This document shows positions 21,153-31,017 of a stretch of 64,000 nucleotides of DNA, in pieces. The DNA comes from Prorocentrum cordatum (Eukaryota; Sar; Dinophyceae; Prorocentrales; Prorocentraceae). The stretch lies in contig CAUYUJ010014763.1 in NCBI GenBank assembly GCA_963575745.1, forward strand, positions 62,001-126,000, given 5' to 3'. A model generated the notes under the pieces. That model saw nothing but the letters and a program-made list of their open reading frames with translations, ran no database searches and was not told where the DNA came from. Position 1 is the stretch's first letter. Each line of letters starts with the position of its first letter. The position numbers were made by a program, and so were the translations under genes.

Positions 21153-21307
21153 CTCCTCCGTACGCGCCTGGCTTCCTCCGCATCGGTTTCCACCTCGCCG
21201 AGGCGCGTGCGAACAGCTCGCAGGAGCAGCTTCAGGTGCCGCTGGATGCTGCGGAACTCCTCGACGAGGCTGACCCGCCCAATCCACTCGAGCGTTCGAG
21301 CGACCCA
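21153..21307 (-). CDS. Possible exon ending in a GTGAGT splice donor
   Basis: On the minus strand, 51 codons between an in-frame TAA (21310-21308) and a canonical G/GTGAGT donor (21153/21152) read as amphipathic, charged sequence, including VEEFRSIQRHLKLLLRAV and RLGEVETDAEEARR. It lies ~270 nt downstream of the SL relic at 21597-21571. There is no in-frame ATG, and an overlapping frame with an ATG at 21308 is also open, so the reading frame is uncertain. It may be part of the same gene as the Q-rich segments. Confidence 0.25.
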
Positions 21308-21570
21308 TTACGGCAAGGGGGGTGGTGCGGGAGGATTCGGGGTCGCAGCGTCGGCGGCCACGCGAAGAGCTGAGCGGATGCCGCGCCTCCTCGGCATGAA
21401 AGGCGCAGAAACCAACCCAAGAGCGGTGACGCGTCCAGGGCCCCAGAGCGGTGACGCGTCCGGGCTCGCAAGCACGGAGCGGGAACGCGTCCGAATAACA
21501 ACCGCGGCAGCCGCGGCCGGGCGGGGCCGCGCGGCGCCGCCGTCGCAGGATGCTGGTTCCTGGGCTCGAA

Positions 21571-21597
21571 CCAGAGCGGCTTGAGCCAAGGCTACGG
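21571..21597 (-). other. Spliced-leader relic, probably in tandem
   Basis: Minus-strand sequence CCGTAGCCTTGGCTCAAG (21597-21580) matches the dinoflagellate spliced leader except for a 3-nt deletion in its T run. A more decayed second copy (CTCTGGTTCGAG) appears to follow directly. Such relics arise when a trans-spliced mRNA is reverse transcribed, integrated and trans-spliced again. It implies that minus-strand sequence to its left was once transcribed. Confidence 0.7.
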
Positions 21598-21602
21598 ACG
21601 CT

Positions 21603-21700
21603 GGTGTGGATATTTTTTTTGATCGGCGGCCCGCAAGGAAAAGTCCAGAGGGCGGGTCAAAGCTGGTGGGGATACGCGAAGCGTTTAGAATTTCAACCAA
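21603..21700 (+). repeat. CTGGTGGGG family, two short copies
   Basis: CTGGTGTGGATATTTTTTTT begins about 21610. A second start, AGCTGGTGGGGATACGCG, lies near 21660 and continues with AAGCGTTTAGAATTT, the variant form also seen at 56257. Confidence 0.75.
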
Positions 21701-22205
21701 CGATTTGCCGATCTCTGCGCGCGCGCACTTCCTCACCATCATCTTCACCAGCGCCGCCGCATCACGTCACCGTCATTGGCAATCACCGCAATTGCCGCCA
21801 TCATCACCACATCATCTTCAACATCGACACATGGACATCATCATAATCATCGGCAAGAGAGGCATCGGCGAGGTCATTGGCATAGCCGTCGACATCGTCA
21901 TCATCGCCACCACCATCGCTACTATCATCATCGCTGCGGCGGTTGCCACCGTGATCATGATACCGCGCTCGCCCAACCCACCGACCCGCATTGAACTGCC
22001 CGCGCGCCAACGTGGCCCTTGACACGCGCCGGGACTTTGCCATCGGTAAGCGTCATCGCGGCCAGGGCGGCGGTGCCAAATCAGCTGGCCGCTGTAGCAG
22101 AGATGCGCCAGCAATGGCCAAGCAGTCATCGCAGTCGCCGCCGCATGGGTCCTGCAAACCAAGTTTCGGGTGGGAGGGTGGGGTGAGTGCGCGAGCAGAA
22201 TGAAT
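21701..22205. other. Anonymous sequence with degenerate CAT/ATC triplets
   Basis: Imperfect CAT triplet content at 21735-21960. No gene is recognised. Confidence 0.5.
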
Positions 22206-22430
22206 GAATCACACCACATAGATTGCACCACGTAGCTTGCACCTCGTAGCTAATACCACGGGGATTTCACATAATAGTTTACACAACACGGGCCACATAT
22301 TGGCACCGCATAAATTGCACCACGCGCATTGCACCATACACTTCATGCGACACGGATTGCACAACATAGCTTGCACAGCATATTTCACACCACATGGATT
22401 GCACCACGTAGATAGCACTACACACGTCGC
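22206..22430. repeat. Degenerate ~16-18 bp tandem repeat
   Basis: The phrase GATTGCACCACGTAG and variants (TTGCACAACATAG, TTTCACACCACATG) recur across 220 bp. The region is richer in A and T than its surroundings. Confidence 0.7.
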
Positions 22431-22503
22431 GAAACCAAGCTTAAAACTCACAACTCACAATATGTATCTCTATATATTGGTGTAAATGTATTTATACACA
22501 TAT

Positions 22504-22864
22504 ATACATCGCACCCCGCAGTTGCGGATAGAAGTGAGGGGGCGGCGGGGGCGTCCGCAGTCTGCGAGGCTCTGAAGAAGGCCGCCGCCGGCGCTTTTTC
22601 ACAAATTATACAACGAACCTGCCGCAGGCGCCGAATTTTTCGTTCAAGCAATGTGGGTGGGTCGCGGGTAGGTCGCGGGCGGGTCGCAAGGTGGGTCGCG
22701 GGTGGGTCGCGGGTGGGTCACGGGTGGGTCGCGGGCAAGTCGCGGTCGGGTCGCGGGGTGGGTCGCGGGTGGGTCGCGGGGTGGGTCACGGGTGGGTCGC
22801 GGGTGGGTCGCGGGCGGGTCGCGGGCCGGTCGTGGGGGGGACGACGACAACAACAACGCAACGT

Positions 22865-22905
<41 letters not shown>

Positions 22906-22908
22906 CCA
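22504..22908 (+). repeat. Composite dispersed repeat copy B: head, 12 bp array, CAA tail
   Basis: The head (about 22507-22651) with CCGCAGTTGCGGATA and GCCGCAGGCGCCGAA is followed by a GGGTGGGTCGCG array (22652-22838) and a long ACA/CAA tail (22839-22908). It has the same architecture as 4881-5452, but the array is shorter and the CAA tail longer. Confidence 0.8.
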
Positions 22909-23285
22909 TTTTAAGGCTGTGCGCTCTTACTTGCCCGCGAGTCATTCAACACGTATACCCTACACCCTCGATGCCCGCCCTCTTCGTCTTCGATCACACC
23001 CCTTTCGGGGGGATTATTTCTCTTTGCTGGGGCCGGCGGGCTTAGACGTACGGGCAAACCGGAACGGGCGGACAATCCTTCGGGGGCGTACATCTCTCTG
23101 CCCGCCATTGGAATTGGCGCGGGCCCTGCAAGAGGAGGAGGGGAAGAACGAGGGAGAGTGGGAGGAAGGGGAGGGGGAAGGACGAAGGAAGAGGGAAGAT
23201 ACCACGTTGTGAAGGCGTCCTTGGCGCGCGCGTGGTTCCTGAGCGCCGAAACGCAATTCCAGAATAATTTGTGAGGACGTCGCAC
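22909..23285. other. Anonymous sequence
   Basis: No gene recognised, with a purine-rich patch at 23125-23200. Confidence 0.5.
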
Positions 23286-23715
23286 GCGAGAGCGCAGTCC
23301 TGAGTACATTGTGAGGAAATCTCAAGCGGAAGCGGGGGCCCTGACTAAGTTGCGAGGAAGTCTCAAGCGGGAGCGCCGTTCCTGAGCAAATTGCACGGAA
23401 GTCTCAGGCGGGAGCGGGGGTCCTCACTAAATTGCGAGGAAGTCTCAGGCGGGAGCGCCGTTCCTGAGTCAATTGCGCGGAAATGTCAGGCAGGAGCGGG
23501 GGTCCTGAGTAAAATTCGAAGAAGTCTCAGGCGGGAGCGCCGTTCCCACGTAAATTGCACGGAAGTCTCAGGCGGGAGCGGGGGTCTTGATTACATTGCG
23601 AGGAAGTCTCAAACGGGAGCGCCTTTCCTGAGTAAATTGCGCGGAAGTCTCAGGCGGGAGCGGGGGTCCTGAGTAAAAATCGAGGAAGTCTCAGGCGGGA
23701 GCCGTTGTTGTTGTA
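23286..23715 (+). repeat. ~45 bp tandem repeat
   Basis: About nine units of the form GAGGAAGTCTCAGGCGGGAG, a G or GCC variant, TCCTGAGTAAATTGCG. The core TCTCAGGCGGGAGCG is the same as in the 5.6-6.6 kb repeat (plus orientation) and the 165 bp satellites (reverse orientation). Confidence 0.85.
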
Positions 23716-23859
23716 GCCCGGGGGGCAGGGGCACAGTTTGAGCAGGAAGACTTTCCTTGAGAAAAAACAAGGTGCGAGCCCCGGGGGTGGCACTTCAATC
23801 GAAAAAAATCAATGTGCACCGGTGGGGGGGATCAAAAATAATTATTCTTCAAGAATGAG

Positions 23860-24017
23860 AGTTCAACAACAACAACAACAACAACAACAGCCTCAACAAG
23901 CAGAATCCGCGCCGCGGAGTCCCACTTCAGCCACGCACCCAGGGACAGTGACTGACCGGTCCCGCCCCTCACTCTGATACTTGTGCCATATATGTATATA
24001 TGTATATAGATATATAC
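23860..24017. repeat. CAA run, dispersed ~80 bp repeat copy 2, and TA run
   Basis: A CAACAA run (about 23863-23890) is followed by the GCAGAATCC / CCCACTTCAGCCACGCACCC repeat shared with 6790-6875 and then by an AT-rich TATATG stretch (23987-24017). Confidence 0.75.
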
Positions 24018-24700
24018 TTGAAGCACGCGTGCGCTTCGCGCGCGCTTAGGTTCTAGCGTGAACTCGCTCAACAGCTCAACAACGAACGGGTTAGAGTCAA
24101 CTCTCAAAGCCCAATCGCCACAGATCGCCAGATCGAAGGCTCTCATCGACCTCGTCATGGTCAACACCGTCTTATGGCTCATTGCCCTCTCCCCCTCCCA
24201 AGTGTCATCTTGATGTCTCCTCCATTGCTTTCTCTGCTCCTCTTTCTCTCATCCTCTTTCTCCCTCTCTCTCTCCACTTCTTTCTCTCTTTCCATCATTC
24301 GTCTTCTCCCCCTCTGTTACTCCACTTTCCAACATCTAATCCCATCGTTTCTCAGATTCCGCCACAGTCTCCCCACCCCCGCACATGTTCCTCTCTCTCT
24401 CTCCTTGGGTTCATCATCCTGATCATCGCCATCAAGACATTCATGCCTCGAGGCGGTAATTGTAGCAAGGATGACAGGATGAGTCGGGTACGCTCTCTTC
24501 CCCTCCCCCTCTCGCTCCTCTCAAGTTCCAACCCACTGGCTGCATTCCCTTCCTCCACATCCCGAGCATTAGAACGCACTGCTCGCTCGCTCCCGATGAG
24601 GGTGTTGAGGGGAATCCTGCGGCTCTTTGGTGCTGGGGAGAAGGGGGCCCGCATAGGGGGCTCTTCTTCGGGAACGGCTGGTGCGAACATCTTGGAAGCA
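24018..24700. other. Anonymous sequence, no gene seen
   Basis: A pyrimidine-rich patch (CTCTCT/TTTCTC) lies at 24225-24300. Nothing else is recognisable. Confidence 0.5.
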
Positions 24701-25320
24701 TGATTACTGGGGAAGCGGGGACATGTTGGACGCTCTATCGGAGCTCTTGTGGGCCGCCTGAGGGTTCTCTTGGGCCATCTTGGGGCCGCCTCGAGGCCTT
24801 CTTGAGGGGCACTTCGGGCGTATTGTGGAGCGACTCGGGAGGCCCCCTCGGGCCGCCAGGGACGTCGTGGGGTCCGCTTGGGCCGTCTTGGGGGGCTCTG
24901 GAGCTGCCCGAGGGCCATCTTAGACGCCCTGCTGGGGCCCTTTGAGGCTCTCTTGGGCTGCATTGGGGCCTTCTTGGATTACCTTGGGGTCCTCTTGGAA
25001 GACTTCGGGGCGGTCTTGGGGCGGCTTGGGGAGCCCCTCGGGCCGCTGTGGGCGGTCAGAAGGAAGACACAGTGAGAACGCTAAAAACATAAAAAAAAAC
25101 CGAATGGAAATGCACAAGTTTGACCTCTCGAGCCTCCCTTCGGGAAGCTCCCGGAGCCCCCTCGGGCTGTCTGGGGGCGCTCTAGAACAGACCTGGGGCT
25201 CCCATAAGCCTCTGTGAAGCCGTCTTGGGCCAAATTGGGGGCCGCGTGCGGGCCTCTTTGGGGCACCTGGTGGCCCTGGGAAGCTCGACGGGACCCCCGG
25301 CACGCCAGTCGGCAATCGAG
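24700..25320 (-). repeat. CCAAGATGG-type array, reverse orientation
   Basis: GGGCCATCTTGGGGCC and GGGGCCTTCTTGG-like units repeat about every 18-20 bp. They are interrupted at 25060-25130 by an A-rich unique stretch. Apparent Gly/Pro-rich frames are repeat artefacts. Confidence 0.7.
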
Positions 25321-26110
25321 GCTCTGTCCTGGGGATCCCCGGCCTTAGTGTCCCGTTAGATCTCTACGGCGGCCCCTCCGAAGGTCATACACATCATCTT
25401 GAATCGTATGCGTCTTCACCCCCTTCGTACTCATCTTTCCAACATGTACCTGCATTGTGCCTGCGCGTTGTCCTTCTGCTCATGCATCCAACTCCCCCTC
25501 GCCTTCCACACATTCTCCTCGTCATACTCCTGATAGGTTCTCATCAGACTCCTCCTTCCTATTCAGATCCCCCTTCTCCTCCTCACCCTCCTCTTTCTCT
25601 TTCTCCTCTTCCTCCTCATCCTCCCCCGCTCCACCATCATGACCAAACTCGTCATTACAGGTATCATTAGTTAGCATCAGCAGCATCAGCATCACCAGTT
25701 CTCTTCGTTGCCACTCCCACGTATCTCTCCCCCTCCTCATGTTCCTCCTCCTCCTGCTCCTGCTATCCCTCCTCACCCCCCTCCTGCTGAATCCGCCTCC
25801 TCCCCCATGTCCCACAAGCATGATTGTTCTTCGTACTCCTCGTCGCTGAACGTCCCTCCCTCCCCCTTTTCCTACTCCCCCTCTTTCTCCTCCTCCTCCT
25901 CCTCCTTCTCAGTTCACTCCCACATCGGCCTCCTCTTCCTCCTTGTCGTTCGCCTTCCCCCCCCTGCTCCGCGCCATCCTCATCCTCCCTCACACTCCTC
26001 GTCCTCCTCCTCCTCCTCCTCCTCCACATCCTCCTCCTCCTTTGCTCTGACTCCTCCTGCTGTTTGCGTTCTTCACCCTCCTGGTCGAAGGGGGAGGAAG
26101 CGTGAGATGA
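25321..26110. repeat. CTC-rich low-complexity region
   Basis: From 25460 the plus strand is dominated by imperfect CTC, with near-pure runs at 25995-26040. No gene is supported. Confidence 0.75.
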
Positions 26111-26440
26111 TGAGGAACAGGAGGAGCGAAGAGGAAAAGAAGGAGGAGGAGGCGGAGGAGGAAGAGAAGGAGGTGGAGTCGGAGGGGAAGCAGGAAGATG
26201 ATGAGACGGATTGAGGATGACGAGGGAGGCAGGGGAAGAGGGGGAGGGAGGGTAGCATGATCGGCGAGAGTCAGCAGGAGGAGCAAGAGGAGAAGGGTCA
26301 TGGGGAGGGTAGAGATGCTGATGCAGATGCTGATGGTGATGATGAGTATGATGATGATGCTGTTGATGATGCTGTTGTTGTTTTCATGATGGTGATGCTG
26401 ATGCTGATGATGCTGAGGATGATGCACTTTTCCGTCATTG
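26111..26440. repeat. GAG-rich then ATG/GAT-rich tracts
   Basis: AGGAGGAGG-type purine sequence at 26120-26260, then GATGCTGATG-type triplets at 26310-26430. Confidence 0.75.
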
Positions 26441-26505
26441 GGTGTGCTCTGATAGTGAAGGGATCCATGTGTCTTCCGCAGCAAAAGAAATTTCATGAGA
26501 GCCCG

Positions 26506-26746
26506 CAGCAAATTGGTTTACAAGCCGCCGCAAGAGGAACCCTTTGGCAACCCCATACAACATGAATCAGCTTGCAAGTCGCCGCAAAAAGGATCGTTCT
26601 GTAATCCCCAACAGAAGCAATCCTTATGCAAGCCACCTCAGACGGAATCCTTTTGTAATCCCCTGCATACAGAATCCTTGTGCAAACCGTCACACAAGGA
26701 GTCGCTTTGTAATCCGCCACGAATGGAACCCGTGTGTAACACGCAA
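26506..26746 (+). repeat. 27 bp tandem repeat, about nine units
   Basis: Units such as GAATCCTTTTGTAATCCCC followed by 8 more bases repeat every 27 bp without frame disruption, so the plus strand encodes nine-residue repeats of the type ESFCNPLHT / ESLCKPSHK. An open frame spans 26495-26803 (about 102 residues). The reverse strand is also open, with a GDYK/ADYK repeat. A true protein is possible, but a 27 bp period keeps any frame open. Confidence 0.7.
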
Positions 26747-27139
26747 CCGAGAAAATCCGGTTGGGGAGCTGCCACGACCAGGGGTTCGTTGACATCTGGA
26801 TAGGGTGCAATTTTGTTGTTCCTCTCCCCGCCCATGGAGGTTGAGTTGTTGTTTCAGCTTCCCATGTGCAGGGCAAGCGTTTCCATATGTTCCTGCTTTT
26901 CCATGGTCTCGTCCTGGGACGAGGGGCGGGTGCCGCGGAAACGAGGGGTCGGAAGAACATGAAACAAACTTTACCAGAACAAACAAGCTTGGCCTGCACA
27001 AGATAACCAAACTCCCTTGTCCCCTCGACTCCAGAATCACGCTCTCGCTCTGGATTTCCTCACGATTCCTTGGGAATCGCGCTATCGCTCAAAACTTCCT
27101 TGCGATTCATGTTGGATTGACGGTCAACGACCCGCCAGC
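26747..27139. other. Anonymous sequence with decayed satellite traces
   Basis: Around 27020-27110, phrases like CGCTCTCGCTCTGGATTTCC resemble diverged forms of the CTCCCGCTCGAGACTTCC satellite core. No gene is recognised. Confidence 0.45.
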
Positions 27140-27870
27140 TCGACCCGGCCGTCTGGGGCCGATCGATCTCACACCGACCTCACAATCACACCAGCCTCAG
27201 AATCGATCTATCGATATCGTGGTCTATCGATCTCGTATCTCTCTTTCGATCTTACTACCTGTACATCGACCTCACTAGCCTTGTAGCTGTCGACCTCCAT
27301 GTCGATTGATCTCAGTCTCAAACCACTTTCGATCTCTCGATCGGCAGCACTCTCAATATAGACAGATGTGTTGAACTATTTGAGTAGATCACTCTCGTTC
27401 TATCCATCGGGGCAACCATCGGAACAACCGACGCATTTTGTTTGCTGCATGTTGACCGCAATCCCGAGGCGCCAAAAGTGCCGAGCGTATTATTTGGGAC
27501 AAAATTCAGCGGGACCACCATCGGGACAACCCATCATCGGGACAACCATCGGGACAACATTCGGAACCGCCATCGGGACGACGATCAGGACCATCATCGG
27601 GACCATCATAGGGACAACCATACCCAGACAAGCGTTGGAACATGCATCGGGAACATGCATCGCTGGAACATACCATTGGCACAACCACGGGACAAGCGCA
27701 GGCCAACCGGGAGACACCCACGGGAAAACCGCGGGACAACCGCAGGGCGCAGGCCAAACGGACGAAGCTAGCAATGGCGGGATCACTCCTCTAGGCTACG
27801 CACGCAGCTTCGCCTCGCCCGTACCCATGACGCAAACGCGAAAGCGAATTCCAGGTGGGTCGCACATTTG
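27140..27870. repeat. Composite minisatellite locus, copy 2
   Basis: A degenerate array of CGATCTCAC/CGACCTCAC units (27155-27345) is followed by a GGGACAACCATC 12-15 bp array (about 27410-27740). The tail CACGCAGCTTCG...CTCGCCCG comes next (from 27798). The order and orientation match 1561-2110. Confidence 0.8.
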
Positions 27871-29260
27871 CTATTCGATCTTACCCCTCAACCTCTGTGA
27901 CTCTCTCTTTCCCCCAAACCTCCACATTGAGGAGGTCCCTTGATGAATCTGTGAAAGTCCTCCCAGACAAGATTCTTGAGATGCTGGATCCTTTGCGGAG
28001 GTTTAGGCACTGCGAGGGACTCGCTAGAGGCCCTAACAGGGTCAAGAACGTAAAACCACCTTCCTCGATCTCTTCCTCCTGGATCCAGTTCCCCCAAACT
28101 CCCGACGTCGTGATTCTTCACGGCGTTGCCTTCGTGAGGGCTCGACGCTCCCTTGTCCGGGACCCGCTTTTCATCCCGATTCGCTCACCCCCAGGGTCCC
28201 GGTGAGGATCCCCCCCCCGCGGGCCGAAAATGACCCAAAACCTTCCGTCGCCACTCTGTTCGGGACGCCGTCCCACGGTGCACGGCCGCCTCGTCTGCGC
28301 CCTCGCCGTAATTGATGTACAGCGCCATCGGGCGGCTTCCGACCTGGCTCCTGGTGCCTCTGGGCCCTGCGGGCTCTTCAAAGGCAGCACCAAAGGGGGT
28401 CACCACGGGGGGCGCCAAACCCCCCAAGGAACAGACAACCCTGGACCCCGCTGAAGACCACATGACTCCTGAAGGCGACCAAAAATGTCCAACACCACAT
28501 CGGTCATCGATCCTCTGGGAGGCAACGACACACGGGGACCACCTCAGCGGGGGAACTATCGAGCTGGAATCGGTGATACATCGCTGGTAGATCGGCGACA
28601 GGCCCCCGATAGCGACACCGCTCGTCGCAGGGCGGAGTGGGCCATCGGGCCCCTATGGGCGATTGGGGTCCGATGCGTTCCCCCCATGGCCTGTCCCTAA
28701 CGTTGCCCCTGATCCTCTTTCACCCTCGACCCTCCGTTCCCTGGAGGAGGTGGGACCTCCCCTTTTGGCGGCGCGCACAACAGGGTGGCGGCCCGCGCCT
28801 TCTAAGGAGCAGGGGTGCTTCTAAAAAACCTCCCCCTTCCCCCACACCCCTGCGCGTGGCTGACGGATCGTCCTTCCGCCCCGACCGTCGGCTCCATAGA
28901 CAAGATGGTGGAACCCCCTCTTCTGGTGACCCCCCCTGGGCGCGCTGCCCGATCCTCGCGGCTGGGCGCCCGCGCGCCGCGCCGCGAACCCGAGCGCAAG
29001 CCCTTGAGCAGCGGAGGGCTGCTGTGGGCGTGATCGGGCCAAAAACGGCTGTGGACCTCCTCCTTTTCGTCGTCCTCCTCCTCCTGAGAATATGATGGTG
29101 ACCATTTTCCCTGGAAGCAAACAGAACTTGAGCCAAACGCCAAGATCATGAATCCTCGGGTGTCTGACTTTGCGGCTGCATCGGTACTACAATCACACTG
29201 GTCAATCCTGCTCACCCAGTCGAAACGCTACAGTCAAACGTCCCCCATCGGCTGATAAGC
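27871..29260. other. Anonymous sequence, no gene supported
   Basis: Several overlapping open frames, none with recognisable domains. A possible 11-nt SL match is listed separately at 29127-29137. Confidence 0.5.
29127..29137 (-). other. Candidate short SL relic
   Basis: Minus-strand TTTGGCTCAAG equals the last 11 nt of the dinoflagellate spliced leader, but the preceding bases (GGCG) diverge. An 11-nt match is rare in 64 kb but not conclusive, and no convincing gene follows it. Confidence 0.3.
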
Positions 29261-29700
29261 TAAACGTGGACACGGACGATATATAAGCAGCAGAAGCAAC
29301 TGGCGAACGGATGGGATCTAAAGAAGTACGCTGCGCAGCGGCGCAGCAAGGACTCTAGCTCAACAGGGCAAATTATATAGCGAAGTGACTGAAAGCACAA
29401 CTGGTGCAAACAGAAGGCGGCTATGACTTGGGAGTGAACGTGCAGGGCCCTCCCAACCTGCGAAATACTATTCTTCAATGCCGCAAAAAAAACACGTCAT
29501 GCAACACTGTTGATATGTTTATATATAAATACAGATATATATATATATATGATTACGTTTAGATTTAGATCTCGTAACCGAACACCTGCTTATGATCCGA
29601 TGCTGAGCCTGAGTCCCCGGCAAACCGGAATGCGATGATGGCACGGACATGGATTCAGCCAGAACCCCGTAGCGGGCGCGAACTCGCGTCTTCTCGTTAA
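29261..29700. other. AT-richer intergenic sequence
   Basis: A TA microsatellite lies at about 29519-29552. The segment just past the copia fragment (29640-29700) contains a weak tRNA-like T-arm resemblance that I do not accept as a gene. Confidence 0.45.
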
Positions 29701-30138
29701 CTACATCGTTTGATTGGTACCTCGCATATGCATGGACATGCTGTCCCTACTCATGTTTTTCGCCAAAGCACCTGCGAGGTTCTCATGAGTTCCTACTTTG
29801 ATCACGTTGGTGCCTGCTCGTCGTACTTTTTCTTGTAGCCAAAACACGCAAACCTCAATGTGTCAGACTTGTCCCAGCCCTCGCCGGATTGCAATGGCAC
29901 TGGCGGCGCTGGCACCGCCCCGTAACGAAATAACGCAATCAGCATCGCAATCTTTGAGAACTGCTTGTAGCCCTAAACCTGTTGAGCCCCTTTGCACCGT
30001 TCTTATCAAATCTGATCCCCACATTCGTAGCCCTCCGCTACATTGCTCACGTGTAATTTTGCATCCCGCAGAATAACTGTCAGCCCGCACGGTTAACTCC
30101 CTAGGACGCTTTTGGTGCAAATACTGATGCCCAGACAC
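29701..30138 (-). pseudogene. Ty1/copia retrotransposon RNase H fragment, broken
   Basis: Minus-strand translation gives the C-terminal end of a copia polyprotein. The features are ADSYSAGCKITREQCSGGL (the strand with the first catalytic Asp and the AGC-TR-S-GG pattern), LGLQAVLKD, ASAASAIAIRRGLGQV, then HIEVCVFWLQEKVR and VIKVGTHENLAGALAK before a TAG stop. GLG-VRHIEV-WLQ-KV is the signature of copia RNase H in dinoflagellates and other eukaryotes. A TGA (29865-29863) replaces the Arg codon of VRHIEV, probably CGA to TGA. The stretch between IRT and LGLQAV is shorter than in intact copies, suggesting an internal deletion. Reverse transcriptase, integrase and LTRs are not seen, so this is a 5'-truncated, inactive remnant. 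Confidence 0.75.
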
Positions 30139-30500
30139 ACCTGCGCGTCTCAGGTTCCGAAATCACTTGGAACGGTCCCGGGATCCTTCCGACACCCTGA
30201 CACTCACCGTTTCCGGTTCCAGAAACACTATGGAACGGTTCTGGGGTGATTTTCCTTTTGAGACCTTCGGAACCAGACTCTAGAGGAGAGCTCCAGCAGT
30301 TCAGTGGCGAGAGGCCTCTCCGAGGCTCACGGGCGCAAACGTCCCAAAACGGTTCCCCTCCCGACCCCCGCTCCAGGAACATCGGAGGAAAGAGGGTGGA
30401 GCAGCCCCAGAGCAGCGGAGGGCCCTCGGGGGTCCGAGCCGCGCCCAGCCGTGGCGGCGGGAACCTCTGGAAACGGCGAAACGACATCCGCGACGACGAC
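30139..30500. other. Anonymous sequence
   Basis: No gene recognised. A short GACGACGTCGAC stretch lies near 30493. Confidence 0.5.
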
Positions 30501-30559
30501 GTCGACGAAGACGCCGACGGTCATCTCCGCTGCTCCTGGAGCGCGCTGCGCTCCCTCGT

Positions 30560-31017
30560 CCACCCCGAGGAAGAATGGAATGGAATGGAACGGAACGGAA
30601 CGGAATGGAGCGGGAGGAAGGAAGAGGAGAGATGGGGAGCAGGGATGAGGAGAACGGGGAGGATGATGGGGGAGGAGGAGAAGGAATAGGAGGAGGAGGA
30701 GGAGGAGGAGGAGGAGGAGGAGGGGATGGCAGCGTCTGAATGACCCACATGCCGTCGGTACTCAGTAACCAAAGACAGGAGGAGAAGGAGGAGGAGAAGG
30801 AGGCATAGGAGGAGGATGGGGGAGCAGGAGGAAAAAGGGTGGGAGGAAGGAGTAAGAAATGGAGGATGAGGGGCAGGAGGAGGAGGGAGGAGGGAGGAGG
30901 AGGAGGAGTAGGACGAGAAGGACGAGGAGGAGGAGGAGGAGGCGAAGGAGGAGGAGGAGAAAGAGAAGGAGGAACAGGAGGAGGAGGAGGAGGAGGAGGA
31001 GGAGGAGGAGGAGCCAC
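30560..31017. repeat. GGA/GAG-rich purine tract
   Basis: GGAATGGAAC pentamers (30575-30612) pass into long AGG/GGA triplet runs (30690-30725, 30890-31012). Pro/Ser-rich frames on the opposite strand are artefacts. Confidence 0.9.

Noticed and set aside
19727-21373. Several 370-570 residue Ala/Arg/Gly-rich frames on both strands
   Set aside because: All frames are open across the GCC/CTG low-complexity tract, so length is not evidence. Only the Q-rich minus-strand end and a possible exon were kept, at low confidence.
29650-29745. Possible tRNA gene (GAGTTCGCGCCC on the minus strand resembles a T arm)
   Set aside because: I could not pair a convincing acceptor, D arm and anticodon arm around it. 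At most it is a tRNA-derived remnant.
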